Below, piece by piece: positions 7,425 to 16,198 of a DNA stretch of 18,022 nt. The DNA comes from Hyphomicrobiales bacterium. GTDB taxonomy: Bacteria; Pseudomonadota; Alphaproteobacteria; Rhizobiales; Beijerinckiaceae. The DNA is taken from contig PLUH01000087.1 in NCBI GenBank assembly GCA_003164825.1, positions 14,678 through 32,699 on the forward strand, given 5' to 3'. The translations under genes and the position numbers were made by a program. How positions within the stretch are numbered: position 1 is the first letter of the stretch; the number at the start of each line of letters is the position of its first letter. Below the pieces are notes generated by a model. The model saw only the letters and a program-made list of their open reading frames with translations. It did not search any database and was not told the origin of the DNA.

Positions 7425-8122
7425 GAGCACACGACCTCAAGCGCCTGCGAGATATAGAAGCCGCTGTCGACGCGGCTCGACCGGCCGATTCGCCAGTTCT
7501 TCAGCCCCGGCTGTGTCGCGAGCCGGCGTTCGATGGCGTGCTGCGAAATCGGCAGAATCGCCGGCGCGCGGTTTGCTCGGGGAAAGAGGCGTCCCGCCGC
7601 GTGCATGACCGATAGCGCAAAGGTGCGCGGCGCGATGGTGAAGACAATCGACGACCTCGTACGCGCCGCCAACACGGCGATCGTGCGCGCGATATCCGAC
7701 CCATCATAGTGAATCAGGCTGTCCATCGCCACGACATAGTCGAACCGCCCGTGATCGGGATCGAGCATGTCGCCAACGACAAAGGTCGCGCTTCCTGGGT
7801 AGAGTTCGCTTGGAGCCCGCTCGCGCGCGAGCTCGATCAGGGACGGCGAAACATCGATCGCGTGGACGTTCGCGCCGCGCCGCGCGAGGCTTATCGCCAT
7901 GGCGCCCGTGCCGCAGCCGGCATCAAGAACGCGCGCGCCGCGAAGATCGTCAGGCAGCCAGGAAAGGAGAGTTTCGCGCATGGTATCACGCCCGGCGCGA
8001 ACGGTCGCGCGAATGCTCCCAAGCGGGGCGTCTGACGTCAGTCGCTTCCAGGCGTCGACCGCCGTGCGGTCGAAGTAGCGCTCGAGTTCATTGCGCCGAG
8101 CGATGTAGGTCGCGCTCGCCAT
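7421..8122 (-). CDS. bchM: Mg-protoporphyrin IX O-methyltransferase
   Basis: A 233-residue S-adenosylmethionine-dependent methyltransferase that methylates the ring-C propionate of Mg-protoporphyrin IX, giving the substrate of AcsF. The class-I SAM motif VLDAGCGTGAMAISLA is at about 65-80, followed by the acidic strand-end VHAIDVSPSLIELAR near 86-100 and DYVVAMDSLIHY near 127-138, typical of BchM. The N-terminus (YFDRTAVDAWKRLTSD) also fits. The ATG at 8122 overlaps the bchL stop by one base (TGATG). It probably works next to BchH, which passes Mg-protoporphyrin to it in related systems. Confidence 0.97.
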   Translation of the reverse strand: MASATYIARRNELERYFDRTAVDAWKRLTSDAPLGSIRATVRAGRDTMRETLLSWLPDDLRGARVLDAGCGTGAMAISLARRGANVHAIDVSPSLIELARERAPSELYPGSATFVVGDMLDPDHGRFDYVVAMDSLIHYDGSDIARTIAVLAARTRSSIVFTIAPRTFALSVMHAAGRLFPRANRAPAILPISQHAIERRLATQPGLKNWRIGRSSRVDSGFYISQALEVVCS

Positions 8123-9003
8123 CAGTCAAATCCCAGGAATTCGAACAGATCCCGGTCCTTCATCGGCTTCGCCGGCAGCGGTTCGACCCCGCGCCACAGC
8201 ATCTCAGCGAGCGCCAAATATTCGGTCTGCACCGCCTCCAGTTCCGGCGACGGCTCCATCTCGAACAGGGTCGACTTTTTCAACCTGCTGCGCCGCACGA
8301 TATCGAGATCGCGAAAGTGGGCAACACGCTTGAGGCCGACCGCCTCGTTGTAGCGGTCCACCTCGTCGGTGCCGGCGCTGCGATTGGCGATGACGCCGCC
8401 GAGCCGCACCTCGTAGTTCTTGCTCTTGGCATGAATCGCCGCAACGATGCGGTTCATCGCAAAGATGGAATCGAAGTCATTGGCGGTGACGATCAGTGCG
8501 CGCTCCGCGTGCTGCAGCGGCGATGCGAAGCCCCCGCAGACTACGTCGCCAAGGACATCGAAGATGACGACGTCGGCGTCCTCAAGCAGCCGATGCTCCT
8601 TCAGAAGCTTGACGGTCTGGCCGACGACATAACCGCCGCAACCAGTTCCCGCCGGCGGGCCGCCGGCCTCAACGCACATAACGCCCGCGTAGCCGGTGGC
8701 GACGAAATCTTCGACGCGCAGTTCTTCGCTGTGAAACTGCACCGCCTCCAGAGCGTCGATGACGGTCGGGACCAAGCGCTTGGTGAGCGTGAAGGTCGAA
8801 TCGTGCTTCGGGTCGCAGCCGATCTGCAAGACCCGCCGCCCGAGCTTTGCGAACGCGACGGAGAGATTGGAAGAGGTGGTGCTCTTTCCAATGCCGCCCT
8901 TGCCGTAGACCGCGAACACCTTGGCCGAGCCGATCGCAACGTTCGGATCGAGATCAACTTGGCACGAACCCGACGGCTGCGGATTTCTAATTGGAAGGTT
9001 CAT
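8122..9003 (-). CDS. bchL: Dark-operative protochlorophyllide reductase, ATPase iron-sulfur subunit
   Basis: A 293-residue NifH-like protein. It is a homodimer that uses ATP to pass electrons to BchN/BchB for reduction of ring D of protochlorophyllide. The Walker A GKGGIGKST is at 34-42, DPKHDST at 64-70, and the two cysteines expected to hold the shared 4Fe-4S cluster are Cys122 (GTGCGGYV) and Cys156 (GDVVCGGFA). The length is normal. The ATG at 9003 overlaps the bchH stop as ATGA, with GGGGA seven bases upstream. A BchX identity (chlorin reductase) is less likely because of the neighbouring bchN, bchB and bchM and the BchL-type sequence. Confidence 0.98.
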   Translation of the reverse strand: MNLPIRNPQPSGSCQVDLDPNVAIGSAKVFAVYGKGGIGKSTTSSNLSVAFAKLGRRVLQIGCDPKHDSTFTLTKRLVPTVIDALEAVQFHSEELRVEDFVATGYAGVMCVEAGGPPAGTGCGGYVVGQTVKLLKEHRLLEDADVVIFDVLGDVVCGGFASPLQHAERALIVTANDFDSIFAMNRIVAAIHAKSKNYEVRLGGVIANRSAGTDEVDRYNEAVGLKRVAHFRDLDIVRRSRLKKSTLFEMEPSPELEAVQTEYLALAEMLWRGVEPLPAKPMKDRDLFEFLGFD

Positions 9004-12000
9004 GCTGCAATCCCCGGGGTCACGCCTTCAAGGCGGTCTTCGAGCTCCTCGCCTGCGTCGACAAGGGCAGCGAGGGTTTCGGCGTCAGGCGTCCAATAGC
9101 CGCGCTCATGAGCTTCGATGATCCGGTTCGTCATCTTGGTCGACGCCACCGGGTTCAGGTCGCTCAGTCGCCGGCGCATCTCAGGGTCGAGCACGAAGGT
9201 TTGCGCGATCCGTTCGTAGACCCACGGATCGACCTGACGAGTCGTCGCCGACCATCCGACCGTGTTCGTGACATGGGCCTCGATTTGACGGACCCCCTCG
9301 TAACCATATTTGAGCATTCCCTCGTACCATTTCGGATTAAGGACGCGGGTGCGGGTCTCGAGCGCGACCTGTTCGCCGAGCGAGCGGACTTTGCCCTCTC
9401 CCCGCGTCTGGTCCGAGATATAGATCGGCGCGACGCTACCGCCGCGTGCGCGCGCGGCGGCCCGGCCGATGCCGCCAAGGCTGTCGAAGTAGTGATCGAT
9501 GCTCGTCACGCCGAGTTCGACGCTGTCCAGGTTCTGGTAGGCAAAGTCGACCGTCCCGAGGACGCTTTGCAACAGCTCGGATTGCGCGGCGCATTCGCCG
9601 TTGCGGCCGTAAGCGAAGCACTTGCGGCGCGCGAAGGTCTGCGAGATTTCGTCCTCGTCGCTCCACAGGCCAGAGTCCACCAGCATGCTGACATTCGCTC
9701 CGTAAGCGCCCTCGGCATTGCTGAAGACGCGCAAGGCCGCTGTCTCGATGTCGCAACCGCTCTTGGCCTGATGTTCGAGCGCGTGCTTGCGCACTTTGTT
9801 TCTGGCCTGCGGCTCGTCCGCTGTGGCGGCCAGGAAGCACGCTTCCGCCAGAAGCCGCACTTGCAATGGCAAGAGATCGCGAAAGATTCCGGACACCGTG
9901 ACGATGATGTCGATGCGGGGCCGATTGAGCTCGTCGAGGGGCACCAGCGCCGCGCCGCACAGGCGGCCATAGGCGTCGAATCTCGGCCGCGCGCCGAGGA
10001 GCGCCAGCGCCTGGCCAATCGGAGCGCCTTCGCTCTTGAGGTTGTCAGTACCCCACAGAACAATCGCGACCGATTCGGGAAATGGGTGACCGTCGGAGGC
10101 ATGGCGCGCGAGGATGCGCTCGGCTTGCCGGGCGCCGTCGGCGATCGCGAAAGCGCTCGGGATCCGGTAGGGATCGAACCCGTGCAAATTGCGCCCTGTA
10201 GGTAGAATCTCGGGCGTGCGCATGAGATCGCCGCCGGCGACCGGGGCGATGAACCGTCCGTCGAGCCCGCGCAGCAGGGCGGGCAGTTCGTGGTCTTCGG
10301 CGAGCAGGCCATTGAGGCGCGCGATTTGCTCGACCGCCCGTCGCGTTTCCGGCGCCGGCGAGCCGCCGCAGGCCTGGATCGCCGTCTCGACCGAGGCGCC
10401 GCCGACCAGCGCGCGAACGGCAGGCGCGCCGACGCGAAGCGATTGCGAAGCTTCGACGATCGCCGTGAGGGTCTCCGCGCGCTCTTCCGGACCCGGCGGA
10501 TCGCCGACAACATGCAGACCATGCGGAATAAGCGTGTATTCGAGCTCGAGGATCGCCCCGCTCAGCCTGGCGATCTCTTCGTTGGCACTCCGGTCCCATG
10601 CGGGCTCGGGCTTGGCGAGATCGATCGCGGCGGCTTGCGATTGAATGAGCTCCGCCAGTCGGCTCCGCTCATCGTCGGGCTCCATTGCGCGAAACCGGTC
10701 GATCGAGGCTTTCAGGTCGACGAGCCCGCGATAGAGCCCCGCATGGGCCAAGCTCGGCGTCAGATAGCTGATGAGGGTCGCGGCGGACCTGCGCTTGGCG
10801 AGCGCTCCTTCCGAGGGATTGTTGGCGGCGTACAGATAGACATGGGGCAGCGCGCCGATGAGCCGCTCGGGCCAGCACGCGCCAGACAGGCCGGCCTGCT
10901 TGCCGGGCATGAATTCGAGCGCGCCATGCATGCCGAAATGCAGCACGACGTCTGCGCCAAAATCTTCGCGCAGGTAGCGGTAGAAGGCGGAAAACGCATG
11001 CGTCGGAGCGAAGCCGCGCTCGAACAGGAGGCGCATTGGGTCGCCTTCATAGCCCAGCGCCGGCTGCACGCCGACCAACACATTGCCGAAGTTCTCGCCA
11101 AGCACGAACAGCGATCCGCCGTCGCTCTGATGGCGGCCAGGGGCCGGTCCCCATTGGGCCTCGATCTCGCCCAGGAACGGTTCACGCCGTACGTGATCGT
11201 CGGCGCTGACGCGCGCAACGACGTTGGCGCTCATGCCGAGGCGCGCCGAGTTGCCTTCGAGAATGCGCGCGCGCAGATCATCCACGGTCGCGGGAACGTC
11301 GACCGTGTAGCCCTCCGCCCGCATTGCGATGAGCGTGCGATGAAGGGAGGCATAAACGCCGAGAAACGCGGCAGTTCCTGTCGCACCGCCATTGGGCGGA
11401 AAGCCGAAGAGCACAATTGCGACCTTACGCTTCGCCCGCTCTGTCCCTCGCAGCCGGACGAGGCGCTCCACCCGGTCCGCGAGCCGTTCAACCTGTTGGA
11501 GATGAGGACGGATGTCGCGGGATGCTCCATTGAGGGCATGGCTCGAACGGCCTCCGAATACCGTCGGCGCCGTTGCGCCGTCGAGTTCCGGGATCGCGAC
11601 CATCATGGTCGCTTCGACCGGCATCAGTCCGCGATCCGAGTCTTCCCATTGCTCGATCGTCTGGAACTCCAGCGCATGAGCGGCGATATAGGGCACATCG
11701 AGCGAGCGCAGCATTTCCGCGGCGCTGGTCGAGTCATTGTAGGCTGGGCCGCCGACAAGCGAAAAACCGGTCAGAGACACCAGCGCGTCGATCGCGGGAG
11801 CGCCGTTGTCCTTGAAAAAGGCTTCGACCGCCGGGCGAGCGTCGAGGCCGCTGGCGAAGGCCGGAATGACCCGCAGGCCGCGTGCTTCAAAAGCAGCGAT
11901 GACCGCGTCGTAATGCGCGATGTTGTCGGCCAGAATGTACGAGCGCATCAACAGAAGGCCAACCGTCCCGCGCGATCCGCCGGCCGGACGCGGCAGCTTG

Positions 12001-12710
12001 GCGGCGCAGTCGCCCAAGCGCCCGGCCAGGCGAGGATGATAGAGCCCGACTTCCGGATATTCGACCGGCGGCGCCGCCTTCAACCGCCCGCGAAGCTCGG
12101 CGTTTGCGCCGTCCGCGTAGCGATTGACGAGAAAGCGGACCAGGTTGGCGATGTTCTCTTCCGACCCGCCAAGCCAATATTGCAGCGTGAGGAAATAGGC
12201 GCGCACGTCCTGCGCCGAGCCGGGGATGAACCGCAGGAGGCGCGGAATGCGGCGGAGCATCGCCAACTCGCGCGCGCCGCCGGTTTCCGAAGACTTCTTG
12301 CCGCCACGCAATTTCTTGAGAAAACCGAACGCGCCGCCCTTCGCGCCGTCCATGTTGAAACGGCCGACGCGCGTGAGCTTCACAATGTCGGGCGCCGACA
12401 TGCATCCGACAACCGCATCGCAGTCATCACGGCGCGCCCGAATAGCGGGGAGGACCGCCTGGGCATGCTCCTCCATAAACAGCATCGTGGCGACAATGAT
12501 GTCGGCCTTGCCGATGGATTCGAGGCAGCCGCGCAATGCTGCGGGATCGTTCCAATCGGCCGCAGCATGGAAAGCGAGATCGAGTTCGGGGAGATCGCTC
12601 TGAAGGCTGCGGCGCGCACGGTCGACCGAGCTCGCCAAATGATTGTCGAGCGTGACAATGACGACGCGCAAGCCGGTGCGCTCAACGGCCGAAGTGGGCT
12701 TTGGCGTCAT
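9000..12710 (-). CDS. bchH: Magnesium chelatase H subunit (porphyrin-binding, catalytic)
   Basis: A 1236-residue protein of the CobN/BchH family. It binds protoporphyrin IX and, with the BchI/BchD AAA+ subunits (not in this window), inserts Mg2+, the branch point away from haem. The N-terminal DUF3479-type domain begins at VVIVTLDNHL (about 16-25) and is followed by the long CobN-type body; HFGMHGALEFMPGKQ lies near residue 588-602. The length is within the usual 1180-1300. The ATG at 12710 lies 29 bases inside the end of bchB and has only a weak AGG before it. A TTG after the bchB stop would leave just two residues before the conserved VVIVTLDNH, so I keep 12710. Its stop overlaps the bchL start as ATGA. 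Confidence 0.98.
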   Translation of the reverse strand: MTPKPTSAVERTGLRVVIVTLDNHLASSVDRARRSLQSDLPELDLAFHAAADWNDPAALRGCLESIGKADIIVATMLFMEEHAQAVLPAIRARRDDCDAVVGCMSAPDIVKLTRVGRFNMDGAKGGAFGFLKKLRGGKKSSETGGARELAMLRRIPRLLRFIPGSAQDVRAYFLTLQYWLGGSEENIANLVRFLVNRYADGANAELRGRLKAAPPVEYPEVGLYHPRLAGRLGDCAAKLPRPAGGSRGTVGLLLMRSYILADNIAHYDAVIAAFEARGLRVIPAFASGLDARPAVEAFFKDNGAPAIDALVSLTGFSLVGGPAYNDSTSAAEMLRSLDVPYIAAHALEFQTIEQWEDSDRGLMPVEATMMVAIPELDGATAPTVFGGRSSHALNGASRDIRPHLQQVERLADRVERLVRLRGTERAKRKVAIVLFGFPPNGGATGTAAFLGVYASLHRTLIAMRAEGYTVDVPATVDDLRARILEGNSARLGMSANVVARVSADDHVRREPFLGEIEAQWGPAPGRHQSDGGSLFVLGENFGNVLVGVQPALGYEGDPMRLLFERGFAPTHAFSAFYRYLREDFGADVVLHFGMHGALEFMPGKQAGLSGACWPERLIGALPHVYLYAANNPSEGALAKRRSAATLISYLTPSLAHAGLYRGLVDLKASIDRFRAMEPDDERSRLAELIQSQAAAIDLAKPEPAWDRSANEEIARLSGAILELEYTLIPHGLHVVGDPPGPEERAETLTAIVEASQSLRVGAPAVRALVGGASVETAIQACGGSPAPETRRAVEQIARLNGLLAEDHELPALLRGLDGRFIAPVAGGDLMRTPEILPTGRNLHGFDPYRIPSAFAIADGARQAERILARHASDGHPFPESVAIVLWGTDNLKSEGAPIGQALALLGARPRFDAYGRLCGAALVPLDELNRPRIDIIVTVSGIFRDLLPLQVRLLAEACFLAATADEPQARNKVRKHALEHQAKSGCDIETAALRVFSNAEGAYGANVSMLVDSGLWSDEDEISQTFARRKCFAYGRNGECAAQSELLQSVLGTVDFAYQNLDSVELGVTSIDHYFDSLGGIGRAAARARGGSVAPIYISDQTRGEGKVRSLGEQVALETRTRVLNPKWYEGMLKYGYEGVRQIEAHVTNTVGWSATTRQVDPWVYERIAQTFVLDPEMRRRLSDLNPVASTKMTNRIIEAHERGYWTPDAETLAALVDAGEELEDRLEGVTPGIAA

Positions 12711-14265
12711 AAAGGGTGCCTACAGTTATCGCTGTTAGTCCTCGTTCGCGCGCGAACCTCTCGGTATTTCCTCGCGCCCGACCGCGAACGAAAAACGGAA
12801 TTTTCTTCAGCTCTTTCTCGGCGTCCGCGCTCCAGGCCGTCTGACTCCCGTCCTCGACGCCTGGGGTCGCAGCGACCGTCTCGGCGGCGCTAACATCGAG
12901 GGTCTTCGCCGCCGGGGCCGCAATTGGCGGCGCAACACGGGTTTTCGCTCCAAGGTGCGAAGGCGTCGCTCCGTCATGGAATTCCTTGTCCTCGCGGAAC
13001 ATCGTCAGGAGATGCTCCTCGAGTCCCATCATCAGCGGATGAACCCAGGAATCGAACAGCACATTTGCGCCTTCGAAGCCCATCTGCGGCGAATATCGAG
13101 CGGGAAAATCCTGAACGTGAACAGGGGCCGAAATCACGGCGCAGGGAATGCCAAGCCGCTTGGCGATGTGGCGCTCCATTTGGGTGCCGAGGACAAGTTC
13201 AGGTCGCAATTCGCCGACCTTGGCCTCGACTTCGAGGTAGTCATCGGTGATTAAAGGCTCAGCGCCGCAGGCCTCTGCGGCTTCGCGCACCTCCCGGGCG
13301 AATTCCCTTGAGTAGGTTCCGAGGCCGACGACCCGGAAGCCGAATTCGGCCCGCGCGACTCGGGCGGCGGCTATCGCATGCGTCGCATCGCCAAAGACGA
13401 ATACTCGCTTTCCAGTGAGATAGGTTGAATCGACCGAGCGCGAATACCAAGGCAGACGCGATGTCGCATCGCGCAGTGTCGGCGAAGCATCGACGCCGGC
13501 GAGCGCTGCGACTTCCGCGACGAAGGCGCGAGTCGGACCGACGCCGATCGGAACTGTCCGGGTAAATGGCTGCCCGTAGGCTTTCTCAAGCCATTGCGCC
13601 GCCGGTAGCGCGACCTCGGGGTAGAGGACGACGTTGAAGTCGGCATCGTAGAGACGTGTGAGATCATGCGGCGTCGCGCCCAGCGGCGCGGTCACTCCGA
13701 TGTCGATTCCGATCTGCCCAAGAAGCCGCGAGATCTCCTGGACGTCGTCGCGATGACGGAAGCCGAGCGCGGTCGGCCCCAGAATATTGCAGCGCGGACG
13801 CGCGCCGAATTCTCGGTGACGCGGCGCCCCCGCGAGAGCCCGGGTAAGCCTGCAGAAGGTCTCCGCCGAGCCCCAATTCTCTTTCTTGCGGTAAGCGGGC
13901 AGCTCCAGCGGAATGACGGGAATGGGCAAATTCACCGCCCGGGCGAGGCCGCCAGGATCGTCCTGGAGGAGCTCCGCGGTGCAAGAGGCGCCCACGATGA
14001 TCGCTTCCGGGGCGAAGCGGTCGTAAGCCTCGCGTATTGCGGTCTTGAACAGCTCCGCCGTGTCCGCGCCGAGATCGCGCGCCTCGAACGTCGTATACGT
14101 CACCGGGGGGCGCGCGCCGCGGCGTTCGATCATGGTAAACAGCAGATCAGCGTACGAGTCGCCTTGAGGGGCGTGCAACACGTAGTGTATGCCCCGCATC
14201 GCCGTCGCGACCCGCATCGCGCCGACGTGCGGCGGTCCTTCGTATGTCCAGAGTGTGAGGTCCAT
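12682..14265 (-). CDS. bchB: Dark-operative protochlorophyllide reductase subunit B
   Basis: A 527-residue NifK-like subunit of the BchN2B2 catalytic component. Asp36 (APQGDSYAD) matches the unusual aspartate ligand of the N/B 4Fe-4S cluster, the other ligands being cysteines of BchN. Further family features are IVGASCTAELLQDDPGG near 90-106, PVIPLELPAYRKKENWG near 114-131, and the C-terminal protochlorophyllide reductase 57-kDa-subunit domain (about 478-527, WSADAEKELKKIPFFVRGRAR). A variable Ala/Thr-rich linker joins the two. The ATG at 14265 is three bases after the bchN stop with GGAG about ten bases upstream. The 3' end overlaps bchH by 29 bases. Confidence 0.98.
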   Translation of the reverse strand: MDLTLWTYEGPPHVGAMRVATAMRGIHYVLHAPQGDSYADLLFTMIERRGARPPVTYTTFEARDLGADTAELFKTAIREAYDRFAPEAIIVGASCTAELLQDDPGGLARAVNLPIPVIPLELPAYRKKENWGSAETFCRLTRALAGAPRHREFGARPRCNILGPTALGFRHRDDVQEISRLLGQIGIDIGVTAPLGATPHDLTRLYDADFNVVLYPEVALPAAQWLEKAYGQPFTRTVPIGVGPTRAFVAEVAALAGVDASPTLRDATSRLPWYSRSVDSTYLTGKRVFVFGDATHAIAAARVARAEFGFRVVGLGTYSREFAREVREAAEACGAEPLITDDYLEVEAKVGELRPELVLGTQMERHIAKRLGIPCAVISAPVHVQDFPARYSPQMGFEGANVLFDSWVHPLMMGLEEHLLTMFREDKEFHDGATPSHLGAKTRVAPPIAAPAAKTLDVSAAETVAATPGVEDGSQTAWSADAEKELKKIPFFVRGRARGNTERFARERGLTAITVGTLYDAKAHFGR

Positions 14266-14268
14266 CGC

Positions 14269-15567
14269 CTAGACCTCCAGCAGGTCGCGGCGAACAAGCG
14301 GCCGCGCGAAGAGTTCGGCGAGATCGCCCGCTTGCTCGTAACCTTGGATCGGCGTGAAAATGAGCTCGATCGACCACTTGGTCGCGAAGCCCTCCGCCTC
14401 CAGCGGATTTGCAAGACCAAGGCCACAAACGATGAGATCGGGACGCGCTGCGCGACAACGATCGAGCTGCCGGTCGACGTTCTGGCCTTCGCTCAGCGTC
14501 GGACCTTCCGGCAGGAGTTCAAGTTCGGACGCGACGAGCTGACGATTGATATAGGGCGCGCCTACCTCGATCGGATCCATTGCTAATTCGCGTGAGAGGA
14601 AGCGCGCCAGAGGAATTTCGAGCTGAGAATCAGGGAAGAAGAACACACGCTTGCCGGACAGCGTCTGTCGATGTCGCGCCAGCGATGTCTCGGCTCGCGC
14701 ACGGCCTTCCGCGGTCGCGGCGTCGAAACGCTCGGCCGGAACGGCGAAGGCGTCCGCGGCCGCCTGCAACCAGAGAGTCGTGCCCTCCGATCCCAACGGG
14801 AAAGGCGCGGAAAGCCGTTTCGCTCCGCGCTCCTCGAGCGCGCGCGCGGTGTCGCCGAGGAACGGCTGCGCGAGCAGGAACAACGTTTTGGGCCCGACTT
14901 GCGGACAATCGGCGGCCCGGCGCATGGGGAGGAAGCGGACCGGCCCGATGCCCAACGCGTCAAACACCCGCGCAAACTGGTCCTCGACGACATCTGCGAG
15001 CGCCCCAGCTACCAACAAACTGCGCTCGGAATCGGGGCTTTCGCTCGGCAGCGACGGGACGAGCGCAGCGAGGCAGGCATCCTCGCCCTGCGTAAATGTC
15101 GTCTCAATGCCACTGCCGGAATAGGCAAGAATCCGCACGCGCGGCGAATGATTCAGGGATAGCCGCACCGCCGCACGTTTCAAATCGATCTTGATGACTT
15201 CGGACGGACACGATCCGACCAGAAAGAGTAGTTTGATGTCCGGTCGGCGCTCCAGGAGCCGGCTGACGACCCCATCGAGTTCGTCGTCGATATCCGCGAC
15301 CCCGGCCAGGTCGCGCTCGGTCAGGATCGCCGTGGCGAAACGCGGTTCCGCAAAGATCATGACTCCGGCGGCGGATTGAAGCAGATGAGCGCAGGTGCGC
15401 GAGCCCACGACTAAGAAAAACGCGTCCTGAATCTTCCGGTGCAGCCAGACGATGCCGGTGAGTCCACAAAAGACTTCGCGCTGTCCGCGTTCGCGAAGGA
15501 TTGGCGCAGCCTCGCAGCCAATGATGCTGACAGTTCCTTCCTGGCCGAGCGGAACCGGGGCATTCAT
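14269..15567 (-). CDS. bchN: Dark-operative protochlorophyllide reductase subunit N
   Basis: A 432-residue NifD-like subunit. With BchB it reduces the C17-C18 double bond of protochlorophyllide without light. The three cysteines that bind the cluster shared with BchB are visible: Cys34 (VFCGLTG), Cys59 (SRTCAHL) and Cys120 (VGSCPSE). The start region, the FLVVGSRTCAHLLQSAAGVMIF stretch near 51-72 and the length all fit the family. The ATG at 15567 overlaps the bchF stop as ATGA. bchN, bchB and bchL are all in the operon, with bchH between bchB and bchL, so subunits of one enzyme are co-expressed. Confidence 0.98.
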   Translation of the reverse strand: MNAPVPLGQEGTVSIIGCEAAPILRERGQREVFCGLTGIVWLHRKIQDAFFLVVGSRTCAHLLQSAAGVMIFAEPRFATAILTERDLAGVADIDDELDGVVSRLLERRPDIKLLFLVGSCPSEVIKIDLKRAAVRLSLNHSPRVRILAYSGSGIETTFTQGEDACLAALVPSLPSESPDSERSLLVAGALADVVEDQFARVFDALGIGPVRFLPMRRAADCPQVGPKTLFLLAQPFLGDTARALEERGAKRLSAPFPLGSEGTTLWLQAAADAFAVPAERFDAATAEGRARAETSLARHRQTLSGKRVFFFPDSQLEIPLARFLSRELAMDPIEVGAPYINRQLVASELELLPEGPTLSEGQNVDRQLDRCRAARPDLIVCGLGLANPLEAEGFATKWSIELIFTPIQGYEQAGDLAELFARPLVRRDLLEV

Positions 15568-16088
15568 GACGTCAGTCCCGGCTGGACGCTCTCGCCGAAA
15601 CGCCGGCGGGGACTCTGCTCAAGACGCGCAGCCCTCAATTTCAGCAGGAATTGCGCGGCGTTGACGACGTAAGCGGCGTATGCGGCGAGCGCGAGCAGCA
15701 TAAGGCCCTGCGCGTCCAGAAAACCCAGAAAAAAGGCCACGATATAAGCCGTGTGCAACGCCAGAACGAGCAGCGAAAATAAGTCCTCCCAGAAGAACGC
15801 TTCTGCAAAGAGGTACTTTCCGAAGACATCTTTCTCCCAGATGGATCCGGTGATCATGATTGCATATAGCGTCGCTGTCTTCACGACGACCGAAAGCGCG
15901 GCGGCCTCCCTGCCGCTTCCGGTCAATAGGAAATGCAGCACGAGGGCCAGGCTGACGATGAAGACCGCAAACTGCAACGGCGCCAAAACGCCCTGGACAA
16001 CTGTCCATACCGACCGGTCCCGTCGATCTCGTTGCTCAGCCGAGTACAGCGACCTTGATCGCCCCCGCCTTGGCGGCCTTTCCCTCAT
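15564..16088 (-). CDS. bchF: 3-vinyl bacteriochlorophyllide hydratase
   Basis: A 174-residue membrane protein that hydrates the C3 vinyl group to hydroxyethyl on the way to bacteriochlorophyllide a. Family features are LYSAEQRDRRDRSVWTVVQGVLAPLQF near 14-40 and the loop GSIWEKDVFGKYLFAEAFFWED near 81-102. About four hydrophobic segments are present (31-55, 64-82, 103-124, 127-149). The frame is open to an ATG at 16202, but that start would lie upstream of the predicted transcription start and inside a PpsR-type site. ATG 16088 has AAAGGAA nine bases upstream and gives a family-sized protein, so I choose it. ATG 16109 is the alternative. This is the first gene of the superoperon. Confidence 0.93.
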   Translation of the reverse strand: MRERPPRRGRSRSLYSAEQRDRRDRSVWTVVQGVLAPLQFAVFIVSLALVLHFLLTGSGREAAALSVVVKTATLYAIMITGSIWEKDVFGKYLFAEAFFWEDLFSLLVLALHTAYIVAFFLGFLDAQGLMLLALAAYAAYVVNAAQFLLKLRAARLEQSPRRRFGESVQPGLTS

Positions 16089-16097
16089 TCGTGCGCG

Positions 16098-16104
16098 TTC
16101 CTTT
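16098..16104 (-). promoter_or_regulatory. Ribosome binding site that decides the bchF start
   Basis: AAAGGAA on the minus strand ends nine bases before the ATG at 16088. The alternative ATGs at 16109 and 16202 have no comparable site at proper spacing. Confidence 0.6.
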
Positions 16105-16157
16105 GTCATCCTGGTCGGCGCCGGCCCGGCGGCCAAAACCAACGCATCAAGGGCAAA

Positions 16158-16186
16158 ACTGTACGGCGACCGGCTCCGGGTGTCAA
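16158..16186 (-). promoter_or_regulatory. Sigma-70-type promoter of the bchF superoperon
   Basis: On the minus strand TTGACA (16181-16186) is a perfect -35, separated by exactly 17 bases from TACAGT (16158-16163), a four-of-six match to TATAAT. Transcription would start near 16151, about 60 bases before the chosen bchF ATG. The -35 lies inside a PpsR-type palindrome, so bound PpsR would block RNA polymerase, the usual arrangement for bch promoters in purple bacteria. Confidence 0.65.
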
Positions 16187-16198
16187 TCTGTCTTGACG
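16181..16198. promoter_or_regulatory. PpsR/CrtJ-type operator A
   Basis: The 18 bases TGTCAATCTGTCTTGACG fit TGT-N12-ACA except for the last base, and the extended form TGTCA-N8-TGACA in nine of ten arm positions. The site covers the -35 of the bchF promoter and lies between bchF and ppsR, where PpsR control is expected. Confidence 0.65.

Noticed and set aside
7425..7430. GTG at 7430 as the start of lhaA
   Set aside because: The ATG two codons later (7424) has better spacing to GAGG and makes the ATGA overlap with the bchM stop. The difference is two residues only.
12643..12658. Inverted repeat TTGTC-N6-GACAA resembling a short operator
   Set aside because: It is inside bchH and encodes the conserved VIVTLDN segment. 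The spacing (six bases between arms) does not fit PpsR sites, so I treat it as a coding coincidence.
10290..12893. Long plus-strand open frame (about 867 residues) opposite bchH
   Set aside because: It is antisense to the clearly coding bchH and extends into bchB. Long antisense frames are expected from GC-rich codon bias, and the product shows no domain.
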